From: Flavobacterium sp. 90
GTDB lineage: Bacteria > Bacteroidota > Bacteroidia > Flavobacteriales > Flavobacteriaceae
Reading direction: 5' to 3'
Assembly (NCBI RefSeq): GCF_004339525.1
Contig: NZ_SMGE01000001.1
Span: 3,100,001-3,164,000 of the forward strand
Length of the DNA stretch: 64,000 nucleotides
Numbering within the stretch: the first letter of the stretch is position 1; each line of letters opens with the position of its first letter. The notes beneath the pieces were generated by a model. It saw only the letters and a list, made by a program, of their open reading frames with translations, searched no databases and was not told the origin of the DNA. Shown piece by piece: positions 1 through 9,239 of the stretch. A program made the translations under genes and the position numbers.

Positions 1-59
1 CGCAAAAATATACTTTAAATGTTTTTGAAGAAGAAATAAAAAAATTACTAAGAGAATGA
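1..59 (+). CDS. C-terminal end of an upstream gene, probably a glycosyltransferase (partial)
   Basis: An open frame enters from the left edge (first full codon at position 3) and ends at TGA 57-59. It encodes about 18 residues ending in EEEIKKLLRE. The stop overlaps the start of the next gene as ATGA, which indicates translational coupling within a polysaccharide operon. A short helical C-terminus of this kind is common in GT4 glycosyltransferases, but too little is visible to prove the family. Confidence 0.5.
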   Translation, partial: QKYTLNVFEEEIKKLLRE

Positions 60-925
60 AGCATACTACCAAAACAAAAATTTTTAAAGGGTTATCTGTT
101 TTACCAAATAGATTAGGATATAGTATTTATCATCTTTTGCAAAATATTGGAGGGAATCAATCCTTTGATTCTAAGGTGAAATCAACGAAAAATACTTATG
201 AAAAAGTAGTGGAGATTTTAAGCAAAAACAATATAAATCTTTTAGATAAAAAAATTGCAGAATTGGGCTCTGGCTGGGTTCCAATTTTTCCATATCAATT
301 GATAATTGAGGGAAAAGCAAAAAAAGTTGACACTTATGATATCAATGAACATTTTAATAATAAAGAAATAGAGCAGTTAAATTCTTTTTCTGTCAGTAAT
401 CATGATATTGTATTTGAGAAAAAAGGAAAATATAATTTACTCAAAGGAGTTTCTTATTTTCCAAAGACAAACATTTGCCATGGAGATCTTAAGGATATTG
501 ATTTGGTTTTGTCTCGATTTGTCTTAGAGCATGTAACACCAAAAGATTTATTCGAAATCCATGATTTTCTGTATTCAAATTTGAAACCGGGAGGATTAGT
601 TTTACATTTAATTTCGCCAAGTGATCACCGAGCGTACTCGGATTCTTCGCTTTCATTGCAAGATTTTTTAAAATATAGTGAAGAGGAATGGAATCAGATT
701 CAGACAAAATTTGATTATCACAACAGACTTAGATTGCCGCAATACCTAAAGATTTTAAGCAAGGATTTTGAAATACTATATTTTGAACATGATGAAATTA
801 ATACAGATTCTGATAGTTATAAAAAATTCCGAAAACTAAAAATCCATGAAGATTTCAGTAGTTTTAGCGAACAGGAATTGATGGCTGGAAGTATAAATAT
901 ACTTTTGAAAAAGAAGGATAAATGA
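56..925 (+). CDS. Class I SAM-dependent methyltransferase of the polysaccharide cluster
   Basis: The 289-residue protein has a Rossmann-type SAM site: motif I AELGSGW at about residues 69-74, the acidic post-I strand VDTYDIN at about 91-97, and LSRFVLEHV near 153-161, typical of class I methyltransferases. No signal peptide or membrane segment is seen, so it should be cytoplasmic. It overlaps both neighbours by 4 bp (ATGA), so it is part of one operon with the downstream glycosyltransferase, Wzy-like protein and sugar transferase. The inferred role is methylation of a sugar or glycan precursor. The acceptor cannot be read from sequence. Confidence 0.75.
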   Translation: MKHTTKTKIFKGLSVLPNRLGYSIYHLLQNIGGNQSFDSKVKSTKNTYEKVVEILSKNNINLLDKKIAELGSGWVPIFPYQLIIEGKAKKVDTYDINEHFNNKEIEQLNSFSVSNHDIVFEKKGKYNLLKGVSYFPKTNICHGDLKDIDLVLSRFVLEHVTPKDLFEIHDFLYSNLKPGGLVLHLISPSDHRAYSDSSLSLQDFLKYSEEEWNQIQTKFDYHNRLRLPQYLKILSKDFEILYFEHDEINTDSDSYKKFRKLKIHEDFSSFSEQELMAGSINILLKKKDK

Positions 926-1992
926 GGATTGTACAAATTATTGATTCTTTAGAGATTGGAGGAGCTGAGCGAATGGCTGTGAATTACGCTAACGTGTTAT
1001 CTGAAAAAATTGAATTTTCGGGTATAATTTCAACTCGAAAAGAAGGACCTCTCTTAAATCAGATTGATAAAAACGTAGCTTATTTGTTTTTAAATAAAAA
1101 GAATAAAATTGATATTAAAGCTATTTTTCGTTTAAGAAAATATATAAGACAAAATAAAGTTGACTTTATTCATGCTCACAGTTCCTCTTTCTTTATTGCT
1201 GTTTTAGTAAAATTGACCTTTCCAAAAATTAAAATTATTTGGCATGATCATTACGGAAGTCGTTCAAAAGAATCTAAGAAAGAGAATAGAGTATTAATTT
1301 TTATGTCATTCTTTTTTTACTCTATTTTTGTCGTTAATCTTCAATTGAAGGAATGGAGTGAAAAAAATATGCTTTGTAAAAGAATACTATTTATTCCTAA
1401 TTTCACATTAGATAGAAATGAAGTACAGCGAACAACTATACTAAAAGGAACAGAAGGAAAACGTATAGTCTTTTTGGCAAATTTAAAAAAACCTAAAAAT
1501 CATATTTCTATTCTAAAAGCTTTTTTAAATTTAAAATTGCATGAATTAGACTGGAGTTTACATCTGATTGGAAAAGATTATTTTGATTCTTATTCTGATG
1601 AATTAAAGAAGGTTATGAAATCTAATTCTTTAGAGGAACACATCCATATTTATGGGGAAAGAAGCGATGTGAAAAACATTTTGTCACAAGCTTCCATTGG
1701 GATTTTAGCATCAACAGAAGAAGGATTTCCAGTGACCTTACTTGAATATGGGTTAGCTGAATTAGCAGTAGTTTGTACGAATGTTGGATATTGTTCCTCT
1801 TTAATAGAAGAAGGAACGACAGGTTTATTATTTGATCCATATTCTGAAAATGAAATAGAGTCTCAATTGATGAAATTAGTAGATAATAATAATCTTAGAA
1901 AGAAGTTAGGAATAAATTTTAAACAATCCGTGTTAGAGAATTATTCAGAAGAAATGGTAATTAAAAAGCTAATTTTAGCCTATAAAGAATAA
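922..1992 (+). CDS. Glycosyltransferase family 4 (GT-B fold)
   Basis: The 356-residue protein starts with the GT4 signature DSLEIGGAERMAVNYANVL (nucleotide-sugar glycosyltransferases with GGAE near the N-terminus). In the C-terminal half it carries the E-x7-E type motif within STEEGFPVTLLEYG (about residues 263-276). It is cytoplasmic or peripheral to the inner membrane. The start overlaps the methyltransferase stop and the stop lies 4 bp before the next gene. The inferred role is adding a sugar to a lipid-linked surface-polysaccharide repeat unit. Donor and linkage are unknown. Confidence 0.85.
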   Translation: MRIVQIIDSLEIGGAERMAVNYANVLSEKIEFSGIISTRKEGPLLNQIDKNVAYLFLNKKNKIDIKAIFRLRKYIRQNKVDFIHAHSSSFFIAVLVKLTFPKIKIIWHDHYGSRSKESKKENRVLIFMSFFFYSIFVVNLQLKEWSEKNMLCKRILFIPNFTLDRNEVQRTTILKGTEGKRIVFLANLKKPKNHISILKAFLNLKLHELDWSLHLIGKDYFDSYSDELKKVMKSNSLEEHIHIYGERSDVKNILSQASIGILASTEEGFPVTLLEYGLAELAVVCTNVGYCSSLIEEGTTGLLFDPYSENEIESQLMKLVDNNNLRKKLGINFKQSVLENYSEEMVIKKLILAYKE

Positions 1993-1995
1993 ATA

Positions 1996-3345
1996 ATGAA
2001 AAGTTTCAAATTATCATATGTTTACCTTCTTATAATTCATGCCGTAATTGGTCTTGCAGTTTTTGCCGTACCTTTTTTGTCTAAAATTTATGCCTTAATA
2101 ATACCATTAGTTGGCTTGTTATTAGTATTTCGAACTAAGAATAAAAATAATGAAGTGTTATTTGTTGCTGCTTATTTAGTTGGTGTCGAGGTTTTTCTGC
2201 GTATGACGGGCGGTAATTTTAATAATGAATATGTAAAGTTTAATGTCATTTTCTTTATGTTTTTAGGAATGGTGTATAGTAACTTTTCAAGAAACGGGAT
2301 TATTTATTTATTGCTACTGCTTTTATTAATTCCGGCTATTTTAGTTACAACGAATAACTTAGATTTTAATTTTGATATCAGAAAGGCCTTGGTTTTTAAT
2401 TTATCTGGTCCCGTTTGTTTAGTGTTTAGTGCTTTATATATGTTTAAAAGGAGAATTTTGTTTTCTGATTTACAGCGTATTTTGAGTATAATAGGATTGC
2501 CAATTGTTACCACAACAATTTATTTGTTCCTGTACAATCCTAGCGTTAAAGATGTCGTTACTGGAACACAGTCTAATTTTGAAACCTCTGGAGGATTTGG
2601 ACCAAATCAAGTTTCTACAATTTTAGGATTAGGAATTTTTATTTTTTTTACACAATTAATTTTATTCTCAAAGTCAAAATTTGAGATGTTTATAAACGGA
2701 AGTTTATTATTGTTTATTAGTTATAGAGGTGTTGTAACTTTTTCCCGAGGAGGTGTTATTACCGCTGTAGTCATGGTTGTTTTCCTTTTATTTTTACTGT
2801 ATTATTTCTCAAATGATAAAGGGAAAGTTAAGTTTACTTGGGTCTTTATCTTAACTGGTTTAATGGGTATAGGAATTTGGACTTATAGCTCGTTTCAAAC
2901 TAGTGGCTTAATTAATAAGCGATATGCAAATCAAGATCAATTAGGAAGAGTAAAAAAGGATCGTTTGGGAGGTAGAGAGGGAATTATGGATGCCGAAATC
3001 AAACTTTTTTTGGATAACCCTATTTTAGGAGTAGGTGCAGGATTAAGTAAATACAAAAGAATTGAAGAGTTAGGAGAAGAGATTGCATCACATAATGAAA
3101 TAACGAGAATGTTAAGTGAGCATGGTTTATTTGGCATTTTTGGACTTTTAATACTTTTTATAACACCAGTTGTCTTATATATTAATAATAAACAACACCT
3201 GTACTTTTTTTCATTCTATGTTTTTTGGCTATTGACCATAAATCATGCTGCAATGCGAATTGCGGCGCCTGCTTTTGTCTATGGTTTGACTCTTCTTTCA
3301 GTTCAGATTAAAATTCCTGAAAAAGCAGAAAATTCGGTCGATTAA
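1996..3345 (+). CDS. O-antigen ligase / Wzy-like polysaccharide polymerase membrane protein
   Basis: The 449-residue protein is very hydrophobic, with about ten to twelve membrane segments. It has one large extracytoplasmic loop containing RLGGREGIMDAE and LFLDNPILGVGAG, followed by SHNEITRMLSEHGLFG, the pattern of the Wzy_C / O-antigen ligase family (WaaL/Wzy). Members polymerise or ligate lipid-linked oligosaccharides on the periplasmic face. It follows the GT4 gene by 3 bp. Polymerase and ligase cannot be told apart from sequence. Being next to glycosyltransferases and an initiating transferase favours a polymerase of the same glycan. Confidence 0.8.
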   Translation: MKSFKLSYVYLLIIHAVIGLAVFAVPFLSKIYALIIPLVGLLLVFRTKNKNNEVLFVAAYLVGVEVFLRMTGGNFNNEYVKFNVIFFMFLGMVYSNFSRNGIIYLLLLLLLIPAILVTTNNLDFNFDIRKALVFNLSGPVCLVFSALYMFKRRILFSDLQRILSIIGLPIVTTTIYLFLYNPSVKDVVTGTQSNFETSGGFGPNQVSTILGLGIFIFFTQLILFSKSKFEMFINGSLLLFISYRGVVTFSRGGVITAVVMVVFLLFLLYYFSNDKGKVKFTWVFILTGLMGIGIWTYSSFQTSGLINKRYANQDQLGRVKKDRLGGREGIMDAEIKLFLDNPILGVGAGLSKYKRIEELGEEIASHNEITRMLSEHGLFGIFGLLILFITPVVLYINNKQHLYFFSFYVFWLLTINHAAMRIAAPAFVYGLTLLSVQIKIPEKAENSVD

Positions 3346-3361
3346 GTTTTCTTTTTTATAA

Positions 3362-3369
3362 TATATTTG
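3362..3369 (+). promoter_or_regulatory. Putative -7 promoter element for the sugar transferase gene
   Basis: TATATTTG matches the Bacteroidota -7 consensus TAnnTTTG. It lies 33 bp before the ATG at 3403, in the only gap of this polysaccharide segment. No clear -33 TTG is visible at the usual distance. Confidence 0.5.
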
Positions 3370-3402
3370 CTTCAGTTTAACGCCCCTAAACAAAAAGAAT
3401 AA

Positions 3403-4797
3403 ATGCTTTCCAATAAAAAAATGCACTTCGAAATTTCCGAAAGAAAAGTTTTACTCCGTATTTGTGATTCTTTTTTTGTGTTGTCAGTTTTGTACTTGCT
3501 AAGCTTAATATTTGATTACCATTATTTTGTTTTAGAGAGTGGTAACTACTTTCGACCAGTTTTACTTATTTGTTATATCAATATTTTTGGGACCATCTTT
3601 GAAATGTATAATTTGCAAGTTGCCAGCAATCAATTTCAAATTCTGCGAAGTGTTGTTCTAGCCATAACAACAGCAGCATTGGTTTATTTATTTACGCCTA
3701 TTTTATCTCCTGAACTTCCTAAGCAGCGTTTAATAGTATTGATTTTTTATTTTTCGATACTGATAGTCTTATTATTATGGCGTTTTTTTTATGCTATTTT
3801 TTTGGCATCACATCGTTTTTCACAAAATGTAGTTTTAATTTGTGATCAGGATCAGGTTGAGGGATTAGTTTTAGGACTCGAAAACGTAGATCCGCATTAT
3901 AAAATTATTGGATTTGTAAATTCAGATTCAATTTCCGAAGAAAATCTAAACTTTCATTACGTAAAAGAAATCAAAAAGAGCGATTTAGAATCTTTTGTAA
4001 GCAAAAATAATGTTTCAGAGATTGTCATTGCCTCTCAAAAAACCGATGGAATTACCGCCGATTTATACCAACAATTATTACATTTATTAGAATCAGGGAA
4101 TATAATTAGAGAATACACACAGGTTTATGAAAGTAAAACACAGCGTATTCCGGTTCATTATATTGCCAGAGATTTCTATCGCTTTTTCCCTTTTAGCCGA
4201 AGCAATAATAATAAGCTATATCTATCAGTAGTTAGGCTTTTTGAGTTTTCTTTATCTTCTATTGGTTTGTTAATTTGTGCCGTTTTTATACCGTTAATTT
4301 TTATTGGAAATCTGATTGGCAATAAAGGAAGTTTGTTTTATACGCAAGAGCGAGTAGGGAAAAACGGAATTGTTTTTGAAATCTATAAGTTTAGAACAAT
4401 GGTCGAAAATTCAGAAGCTGGCGGGATTGTTTTTGCAACTTCAAATGATAAACGCATAACTCCATTTGGAAAATTTATGCGTAAGTCAAGAATTGATGAA
4501 TTACCGCAATTTATCAATATTCTAAAAGGCGATATGGCGGTTATTGGCCCAAGACCCGAAAGACCATTTTTTGTTGACGAAATTGCTCAAATAATGCCTT
4601 TTTATGAAACAAGACATGTTATAAAACCTGGATTAACCGGTTGGGCGCAAGTAAACTATTCTTATGGAGAATCTATCGATGAGAGTTTAATAAAGCTTCA
4701 GTACGATTTATACTACATCAAACACCGAAGTATCTTTCTGGATTTGAGTATCACTTTTAAAACAATTACAACTGTTTTATTTTATAGAGGACAATAA
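3403..4797 (+). CDS. Polyprenyl glycosylphosphotransferase (initiating sugar transferase, WcaJ/WbaP family)
   Basis: The 464-residue protein has four or five N-terminal membrane segments and a central CoA-binding-like domain. Its C-terminal bacterial sugar transferase domain (about 270-464) shows YTQERVGKNG, EIYKFRTMV, SRIDELPQFINILKGDM, IGPRPERPFF and PGLTGWAQVNY. The family transfers a sugar-1-phosphate to undecaprenyl phosphate at the inner membrane, the first step of capsule, exopolysaccharide or O-antigen synthesis. It has its own likely promoter but the same orientation as the upstream glycan genes and closes the cluster. The donor sugar is not deducible. Confidence 0.9.
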   Translation: MLSNKKMHFEISERKVLLRICDSFFVLSVLYLLSLIFDYHYFVLESGNYFRPVLLICYINIFGTIFEMYNLQVASNQFQILRSVVLAITTAALVYLFTPILSPELPKQRLIVLIFYFSILIVLLLWRFFYAIFLASHRFSQNVVLICDQDQVEGLVLGLENVDPHYKIIGFVNSDSISEENLNFHYVKEIKKSDLESFVSKNNVSEIVIASQKTDGITADLYQQLLHLLESGNIIREYTQVYESKTQRIPVHYIARDFYRFFPFSRSNNNKLYLSVVRLFEFSLSSIGLLICAVFIPLIFIGNLIGNKGSLFYTQERVGKNGIVFEIYKFRTMVENSEAGGIVFATSNDKRITPFGKFMRKSRIDELPQFINILKGDMAVIGPRPERPFFVDEIAQIMPFYETRHVIKPGLTGWAQVNYSYGESIDESLIKLQYDLYYIKHRSIFLDLSITFKTITTVLFYRGQ

Positions 4798-4798
4798 T

Positions 4799-5935
4799 TT
4801 AGATAATAATCGGAATACGTTTTTTATTTCGAATTGCAACTCTTGTTAAAACAAATCCGCTTGTAATTATCATTGGTAAAGTAATAAAGAAGTGCGCTTT
4901 GTTCACCAATAAAATAATGTAAAGTGCCAGAAACATCAAATGTAAAACGGCAAATCTATAAGTCCATCTTTTGTTTTTTAGTACTGAAAAAAGAAGTAAA
5001 ATCAATAAAAGAGGGCTGAATAAAAGTACATTATAATTCATCGCCAATTCCAGGTGAAAAGAATAAAATCCCATAACAACAAAAAATATTCCCACAAAAG
5101 ATAAAATCAAAAGATAGATTTTGTCTACTACTTTGTTATGCGCTAAGACGATAAAAGCAAGAATAACCAGATAAGTATAAATGTTATTCCACCATGAACT
5201 TGGTGTTTCTTTTTCAAAACTTAGGAATGTTTTGGTTTTGTTTACCAAAGGATGATTCTGAAAATTCGTTTTTTCTAAACTGTTTTTCAAATCAAATGGC
5301 AAAAATATTTTGGTTCCTAATTGGTCTACTTTAGTTCCAAAAATTAGACTTGTTCCTAATTGATCATAAAAATGTCCATCAAAGTAAGGAAACAAAATAG
5401 AACGATAAGTAATATCAGTTTCTCCTTTTTTCGTAATTACTGTTCCGCCTAAAGTTTTATTGATAATATCAACGACCATTGAAGTACAGTTTTTATCAAT
5501 AAATTTATAAGTATAATAACGATCTTCGGAAAGTAATGTAGTGTTTAAATTATCGAAAAGGTTTTGTTTTAAATCCTGCGGAATAATTAATTCTTGCTCA
5601 AAAACACTTCTTTTTTCATTCGTATATTCATTAATGAAATCTGGAAATGGATGAACAACTACAAAATATTGTAAATCACCTTTGGCAAACTTCATTACAA
5701 AATTTGGAGTCGAAAAGTCAAAAGCTCCATAATTGTAAACAAGGTCAATATTGTTTACAGGATCTGCAACACGAATAGCAGTATGACCAAAATAAGAATA
5801 GGTTTCGTTGCCTAATCCGCAAGTAATAACGCTAATTTTTGCATCTTTTGATAAAGGTATATTTTGGCTAAAACCAATAAAACTTAGTAATAATAGTAGA
5901 ATAAAAAGTGTTTTTTTGAAAATGACATTTTTCAT
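4799..5935 (-). CDS. DUF4105 (Lnb N-terminal-like) exported membrane protein
   Basis: The 378-residue protein has an N-terminal signal sequence ending near FIGFSQN. A periplasmic DUF4105-type domain follows (GLGNETYSYFGHTAIRV, YNYGAFDF, DKNCTSMVVDIIN), and about four membrane segments lie in the C-terminal 130 residues. The Cys and His in conserved positions recall NlpC/P60-like papain folds proposed for this family. Substrate is unknown. It converges with the sugar transferase (1 bp gap) and follows the PorV-like gene by 37 bp, so those two minus-strand genes may be co-transcribed. Confidence 0.8.
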   Translation of the reverse strand: MKNVIFKKTLFILLLLLSFIGFSQNIPLSKDAKISVITCGLGNETYSYFGHTAIRVADPVNNIDLVYNYGAFDFSTPNFVMKFAKGDLQYFVVVHPFPDFINEYTNEKRSVFEQELIIPQDLKQNLFDNLNTTLLSEDRYYTYKFIDKNCTSMVVDIINKTLGGTVITKKGETDITYRSILFPYFDGHFYDQLGTSLIFGTKVDQLGTKIFLPFDLKNSLEKTNFQNHPLVNKTKTFLSFEKETPSSWWNNIYTYLVILAFIVLAHNKVVDKIYLLILSFVGIFFVVMGFYSFHLELAMNYNVLLFSPLLLILLLFSVLKNKRWTYRFAVLHLMFLALYIILLVNKAHFFITLPMIITSGFVLTRVAIRNKKRIPIII

Positions 5936-5972
5936 AATTTAAAATTTTAAGAAGTTTAATGATTAGTAAATA

Positions 5973-7040
5973 TTATCTAAAGATACCTAAATCTACCTTT
6001 AATGAGAAAATATTTGAGTACAAAGCTGTACTTTGATTACCCAAATCAGTCAGCGCATAATCAACCTGAATGCCTTTGTACTTAAAACCCAGACCAATAT
6101 TGGGTTGGAAATTTACTTTTTCGGTATTGTCCAATTGTGTAACATTTTGAAAATTTCCTGCTCCGGCTCTCAAAAAAACAAGATCGGTATAGCCAAATTC
6201 AAAACCAAGTGCAGGATCGATACTTACTGCTTTGGTCGAAATTATATCATTAGTTCGCTCAAAACGCATATTCAAATTTGAGGCAACTAATAGACTGTAA
6301 TCATTGTGGAAATCAAATCTTTTTGAAACTCCTAATTGCGCTTTTGGCAAAGTTATTTCAGTACTTTCCGGTAATTCATTGTTTTCACCCGGAATAGCGT
6401 TGGCAATTTTTGCATATTCTTTCTCATCAATATTCCAGACATTGTAAGTCGTTGTAATATCGCGAAGCATCAAGCCAAATTTCCAGTCATTTCGTTCAAA
6501 CTGTAATCCAACATCGAAACCAAAACCCCAGGAATTAGCAAATTTTCCGATAATTCGTCTGATCACTTTTGCATTAACGCCATATTGAAATCCTTCTACC
6601 GGAAGTTTTCTGGCATATGAAAAAGTAAAACCATAATCAGCCGTAGAGAACAAACTAATTCGGTTATAATCGATGTTTCCCTGATTATCGATTAATTGTG
6701 TAGTGTCCATAATATCGTCAACACCAAAACGAATCATCGAAATTCCCCAGGCACTTCTGTCATCAATAGGACTTGCATAACCTATATAATCGTATTGAGC
6801 GATATTTGCAAAATAATTAGCGTGCATCAAAGATATTTGATGATCTTCGAGATTAGTCAAACCTGCGGGATTCCAGTAAACAGAGTTTACATCGTCTGTA
6901 GAAGCAACTACGGCACTTGACATTGCCAATGCTGCAGCATCAACACCAATATTCATAAATTCATTCGAATATTTCCGAACTGTTTGCCCATATTGTACTG
7001 TGCAGCAACTAAATAATAAAAACGCAAGGATTTTCTTCAA
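5973..7040 (-). CDS. PorV/PorQ-family outer-membrane beta-barrel protein
   Basis: The 355-residue protein has a signal peptide cleaved around YGQTVRKYS. It shows the family opening in which ALAMSSAVVASTDDVNSVYWNPAGL precedes alternating beta strands (GWGFGFDVG-like, YGFTFSYARKL, LGFEFGYTDLVFLRAG) up to a C-terminal strand ending VDLGIFR. This matches PorV/PorQ-type FadL-fold barrels used by the type IX secretion system. It is probably a PorV paralogue rather than the main PorV, since no other por gene is beside it. The role in T9SS shuttling is inferred from family only. Confidence 0.75.
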   Translation of the reverse strand: MKKILAFLLFSCCTVQYGQTVRKYSNEFMNIGVDAAALAMSSAVVASTDDVNSVYWNPAGLTNLEDHQISLMHANYFANIAQYDYIGYASPIDDRSAWGISMIRFGVDDIMDTTQLIDNQGNIDYNRISLFSTADYGFTFSYARKLPVEGFQYGVNAKVIRRIIGKFANSWGFGFDVGLQFERNDWKFGLMLRDITTTYNVWNIDEKEYAKIANAIPGENNELPESTEITLPKAQLGVSKRFDFHNDYSLLVASNLNMRFERTNDIISTKAVSIDPALGFEFGYTDLVFLRAGAGNFQNVTQLDNTEKVNFQPNIGLGFKYKGIQVDYALTDLGNQSTALYSNIFSLKVDLGIFR

Positions 7041-7290
7041 CGGATCTTTTTTTGCAAACCGAAGTCTGTTTTAATTTTTACCAAAAATATAATATTTTAC
7101 GCAGGAAAATTATTCCTTTTGATAAATAATGCTAAAGAATCATTTTGCTTGATAAGCTTTTTACCAAAGAAGAGATTGCATTCAAAATTTAGTAACAATT
7201 TTTATTACCAAGTAACATTTTTTATTACTAATAGTAACAATGTTATTTATTTTATGCGAAATTTGTCGTTTGAAATTAAAACCATAAATC

Positions 7291-8001
7291 ATGAATATTA
7301 AAAAACACATTCCTAATTTAATCACATTAATAAACCTTTTTTGTGGCTGCATAGCAGTCGTTTTTATTTCGGAAGCCAATTATGAAATGGCTTTTTATAT
7401 GGTTTGTTTAGGAATCTTTTTTGATTTTTTTGATGGTTTTTTTGCCAGATTGTTCAAAGTTTCAAGTCCACTTGGATTACAGCTTGATTCATTAGCAGAT
7501 ATGGTAACCAGTGGTGTAGCGCCAGGTTATGTTATGTATAGCTTGTTTGTAAACAGTGCTCATGAATTGGGAACAAATCCAGCGATTCCGTTTTTAGGAT
7601 TTATTGTAACGCTGGGATCTTGCTATAGATTGGCAAATTTTAATATTGATACACGTCAAACTGATTCGTTTATTGGTTTACCAACTCCGGCGAATTCACT
7701 TTTTATTTTAAGTCTGCCTTTAGTTTTAAAATTTTCAGATTCTTTAATGGTTTTGGAAATATTGACGAATCAATGGGTTTTACTTGTAATCACATTATGC
7801 AGCGCTTATATTTTGAATGCTGAAATTCCATTATTTGCATTAAAAATCAAAAAGTTTACGGTAAAAGACAATGTACTTCAAATTGTATTTTTATTGATTT
7901 CATTACTATTGGTAGTGACACTTCAGTATATTGCAATTCCTTTGATCATCATTTTTTATGTGTTATTGTCAGTGGTGAATAATTTGTTTTTGAAAAAGTA
8001 G
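7291..8001 (+). CDS. pssA: CDP-diacylglycerol--serine O-phosphatidyltransferase
   Basis: This 236-residue integral membrane enzyme carries the full CDP-alcohol phosphotransferase signature D48 G49 x2 A52 R53 x8 G62 x3 D66 x3 D70, with six to eight membrane segments and a final segment near the C-terminus. It makes phosphatidylserine from CDP-diacylglycerol and L-serine in the inner membrane, the precursor of phosphatidylethanolamine. The length matches the type II PssA of Bacteroidota and Gram-positives. The start ATG follows an AT-rich 250 bp gap in which no clear TAnnTTTG box is seen. The lysozyme gene follows after 10 bp. Confidence 0.9.
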   Translation: MNIKKHIPNLITLINLFCGCIAVVFISEANYEMAFYMVCLGIFFDFFDGFFARLFKVSSPLGLQLDSLADMVTSGVAPGYVMYSLFVNSAHELGTNPAIPFLGFIVTLGSCYRLANFNIDTRQTDSFIGLPTPANSLFILSLPLVLKFSDSLMVLEILTNQWVLLVITLCSAYILNAEIPLFALKIKKFTVKDNVLQIVFLLISLLLVVTLQYIAIPLIIIFYVLLSVVNNLFLKK

Positions 8002-8011
8002 TTTTATTTGA

Positions 8012-8872
8012 ATGGCAAGAAAAACGACCACACGTAGAACTTCTTATTCCAGAAAAGCTAAGCCTCAAAGGTCATTTTTAGCAACAGGACTTCGCTTTAT
8101 TATTTATTGTTTTTTAGTATTACTTTTCTTTGCATCAATCTATCATTATCGTGATGGATTGAAGTATTATCTTGGTTTTAAATCAAGCAAAGTTTTAGGC
8201 GAAGATGAGGTTGATAAACACCTTTCGGATGTTCGAAATATTCGGGTTCTCGAGAATCACAAAGGAAAAGTAGTAGGTATTGATGTTTCAGAATTTCAAG
8301 GAACCGTTGAATGGGATGAAGTTGAGGTTTTAGACGAAAAATATCCTGTAAAATTTGTTTTTGTTCGAGCAACAGCCGGAAACGACAAAGTTGACAGGCA
8401 GTTTAAGAAAAATTGGGAAGGAGCAAAAGAGCATAAAATTATGCGAGGTGCTTATCATTATTATCGTCCGAATGAAAATTCTATCGAGCAGGCAAATCTT
8501 TTTATTAAAACTGTAAAATTGAAAAAAGGTGATTTACCGCCTGTTTTAGATATTGAAAAATTGCCAAAGAATCAGCCTTTAGATAGCTTGAAAAAAGGAT
8601 TAAAACGTTGGTTAAATAAAGTTGAAGCACATTATCAGGTACGTCCAATTATTTACACAGGAGAACGTTATTATGATGATTTTTTGAAAGAAGAATTTGG
8701 AGAATATTTATTCTGGATTGCCAACTATAATTTTTACAGAGAAAAAATCGAACCGGATTGGCTTTTTTGGCAATTTACAGAGAAAGCTTCTTTGCCGGGA
8801 ATTAAACACAGAGTAGATGTGAATATATACAACGGAGATTTAGAGCAATTGCAATTTATAACCGTTGAGTAA
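8012..8872 (+). CDS. Membrane-anchored glycoside hydrolase family 25 (lysozyme-type) protein
   Basis: The 286-residue protein has a basic N-terminus, one membrane anchor at about residues 24-44, then a GH25 domain: GIDVSEFQG with D91, FVRATAG, and PPVLDIE with D180 and E182, the acidic residues expected for catalysis. It ends in WLFWQFTE...VDVNIYNG, the usual closing strand. GH25 enzymes cleave the MurNAc-GlcNAc bond of peptidoglycan. Anchoring suggests cell-wall remodelling from the periplasmic side. It lies 10 bp after pssA and its stop falls at the edge of a repeat array. Confidence 0.88.
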   Translation: MARKTTTRRTSYSRKAKPQRSFLATGLRFIIYCFLVLLFFASIYHYRDGLKYYLGFKSSKVLGEDEVDKHLSDVRNIRVLENHKGKVVGIDVSEFQGTVEWDEVEVLDEKYPVKFVFVRATAGNDKVDRQFKKNWEGAKEHKIMRGAYHYYRPNENSIEQANLFIKTVKLKKGDLPPVLDIEKLPKNQPLDSLKKGLKRWLNKVEAHYQVRPIIYTGERYYDDFLKEEFGEYLFWIANYNFYREKIEPDWLFWQFTEKASLPGIKHRVDVNIYNGDLEQLQFITVE

Positions 8873-9010
8873 GGTATACAGTATTCAGTCGCAGTATTCA
8901 GTTTTCACTGAGACTGGGTAAGGTTTACAGTATTCAGTCACAGTATTCAGTCACAGTATTCAGTTTTCATTGAGACTGCAAACTGCGACTGAATAGTGTG
9001 ACTGAAAATT
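8869..9010. repeat. Tandem degenerate repeat array (ACAGTATTCAGTC family)
   Basis: Two units of about 50-60 bp are repeated head to tail (roughly 8869-8917 and 8918-8978). Each begins GTAAGGT.TACAGTATTCAG and ends GTTTTCA.TGAGACTG. The second unit has an extra internal GTCACAGTATTCA step. A further AACTGCGACTGAATA closes the array. The GH25 stop codon lies inside the first unit. Related sequence reappears on the other side of the DUF5808-like gene. Confidence 0.7.
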
Positions 9011-9012
9011 TT

Positions 9013-9234
9013 TTATTTAAGTTGCGTCAAAGTGTAAATGAAGAAAAGGAAAGCGATAGTGATTAAAATTGCTTTTGTATTTCCGAAGTTTACGGTAAAT
9101 CCTGCCCATTTCATTCTTTTTGGAACAAACATTCTTTTGTCATCCTTATTATAATAAAACATTCCTAAATGCCAATTATTAGGATCTTTGTGCCAGTTAT
9201 TATAATCTTCCTGATTAGGTTTTTGTGGAATCAT
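9013..9234 (-). CDS. Small DUF5808-like membrane protein
   Basis: The 73-residue protein reads DPNNWHLGMFYYNKDDKRMFVPKR near its N-terminus, then WAGFTVNFGNTKA and one C-terminal membrane segment. The NNWH..FYYNKDD and NFG pattern resembles the DUF5808 family. Function is unknown. It stands between two arrays of the same repeat family and shares no operon with the GH25 or lptB genes (opposite strand and repeats between). The start ATG fits the conserved MIPQKPNQEDYNNWHKDP opening. Confidence 0.65.
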   Translation of the reverse strand: MIPQKPNQEDYNNWHKDPNNWHLGMFYYNKDDKRMFVPKRMKWAGFTVNFGNTKAILITIAFLFFIYTLTQLK

Positions 9235-9239
9235 ATTTT

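Noticed and set aside
5973..7040. The main T9SS PorV gene
   Set aside because: It belongs to the PorV/PorQ family by pattern, but no por or spr gene is nearby and the protein could be a paralogue, so the symbol was left empty.
7119..7379. Short opposed open frames around 7119-7301 and 7182-7379
   Set aside because: AT-rich leader text of pssA; rich in N, F, K and I with no family pattern. One overlaps the pssA start.
8869..9010. Possible CRISPR array
   Set aside because: Units are not of constant length, no unique spacers separate them and no cas gene is near. It is a degenerate tandem repeat.
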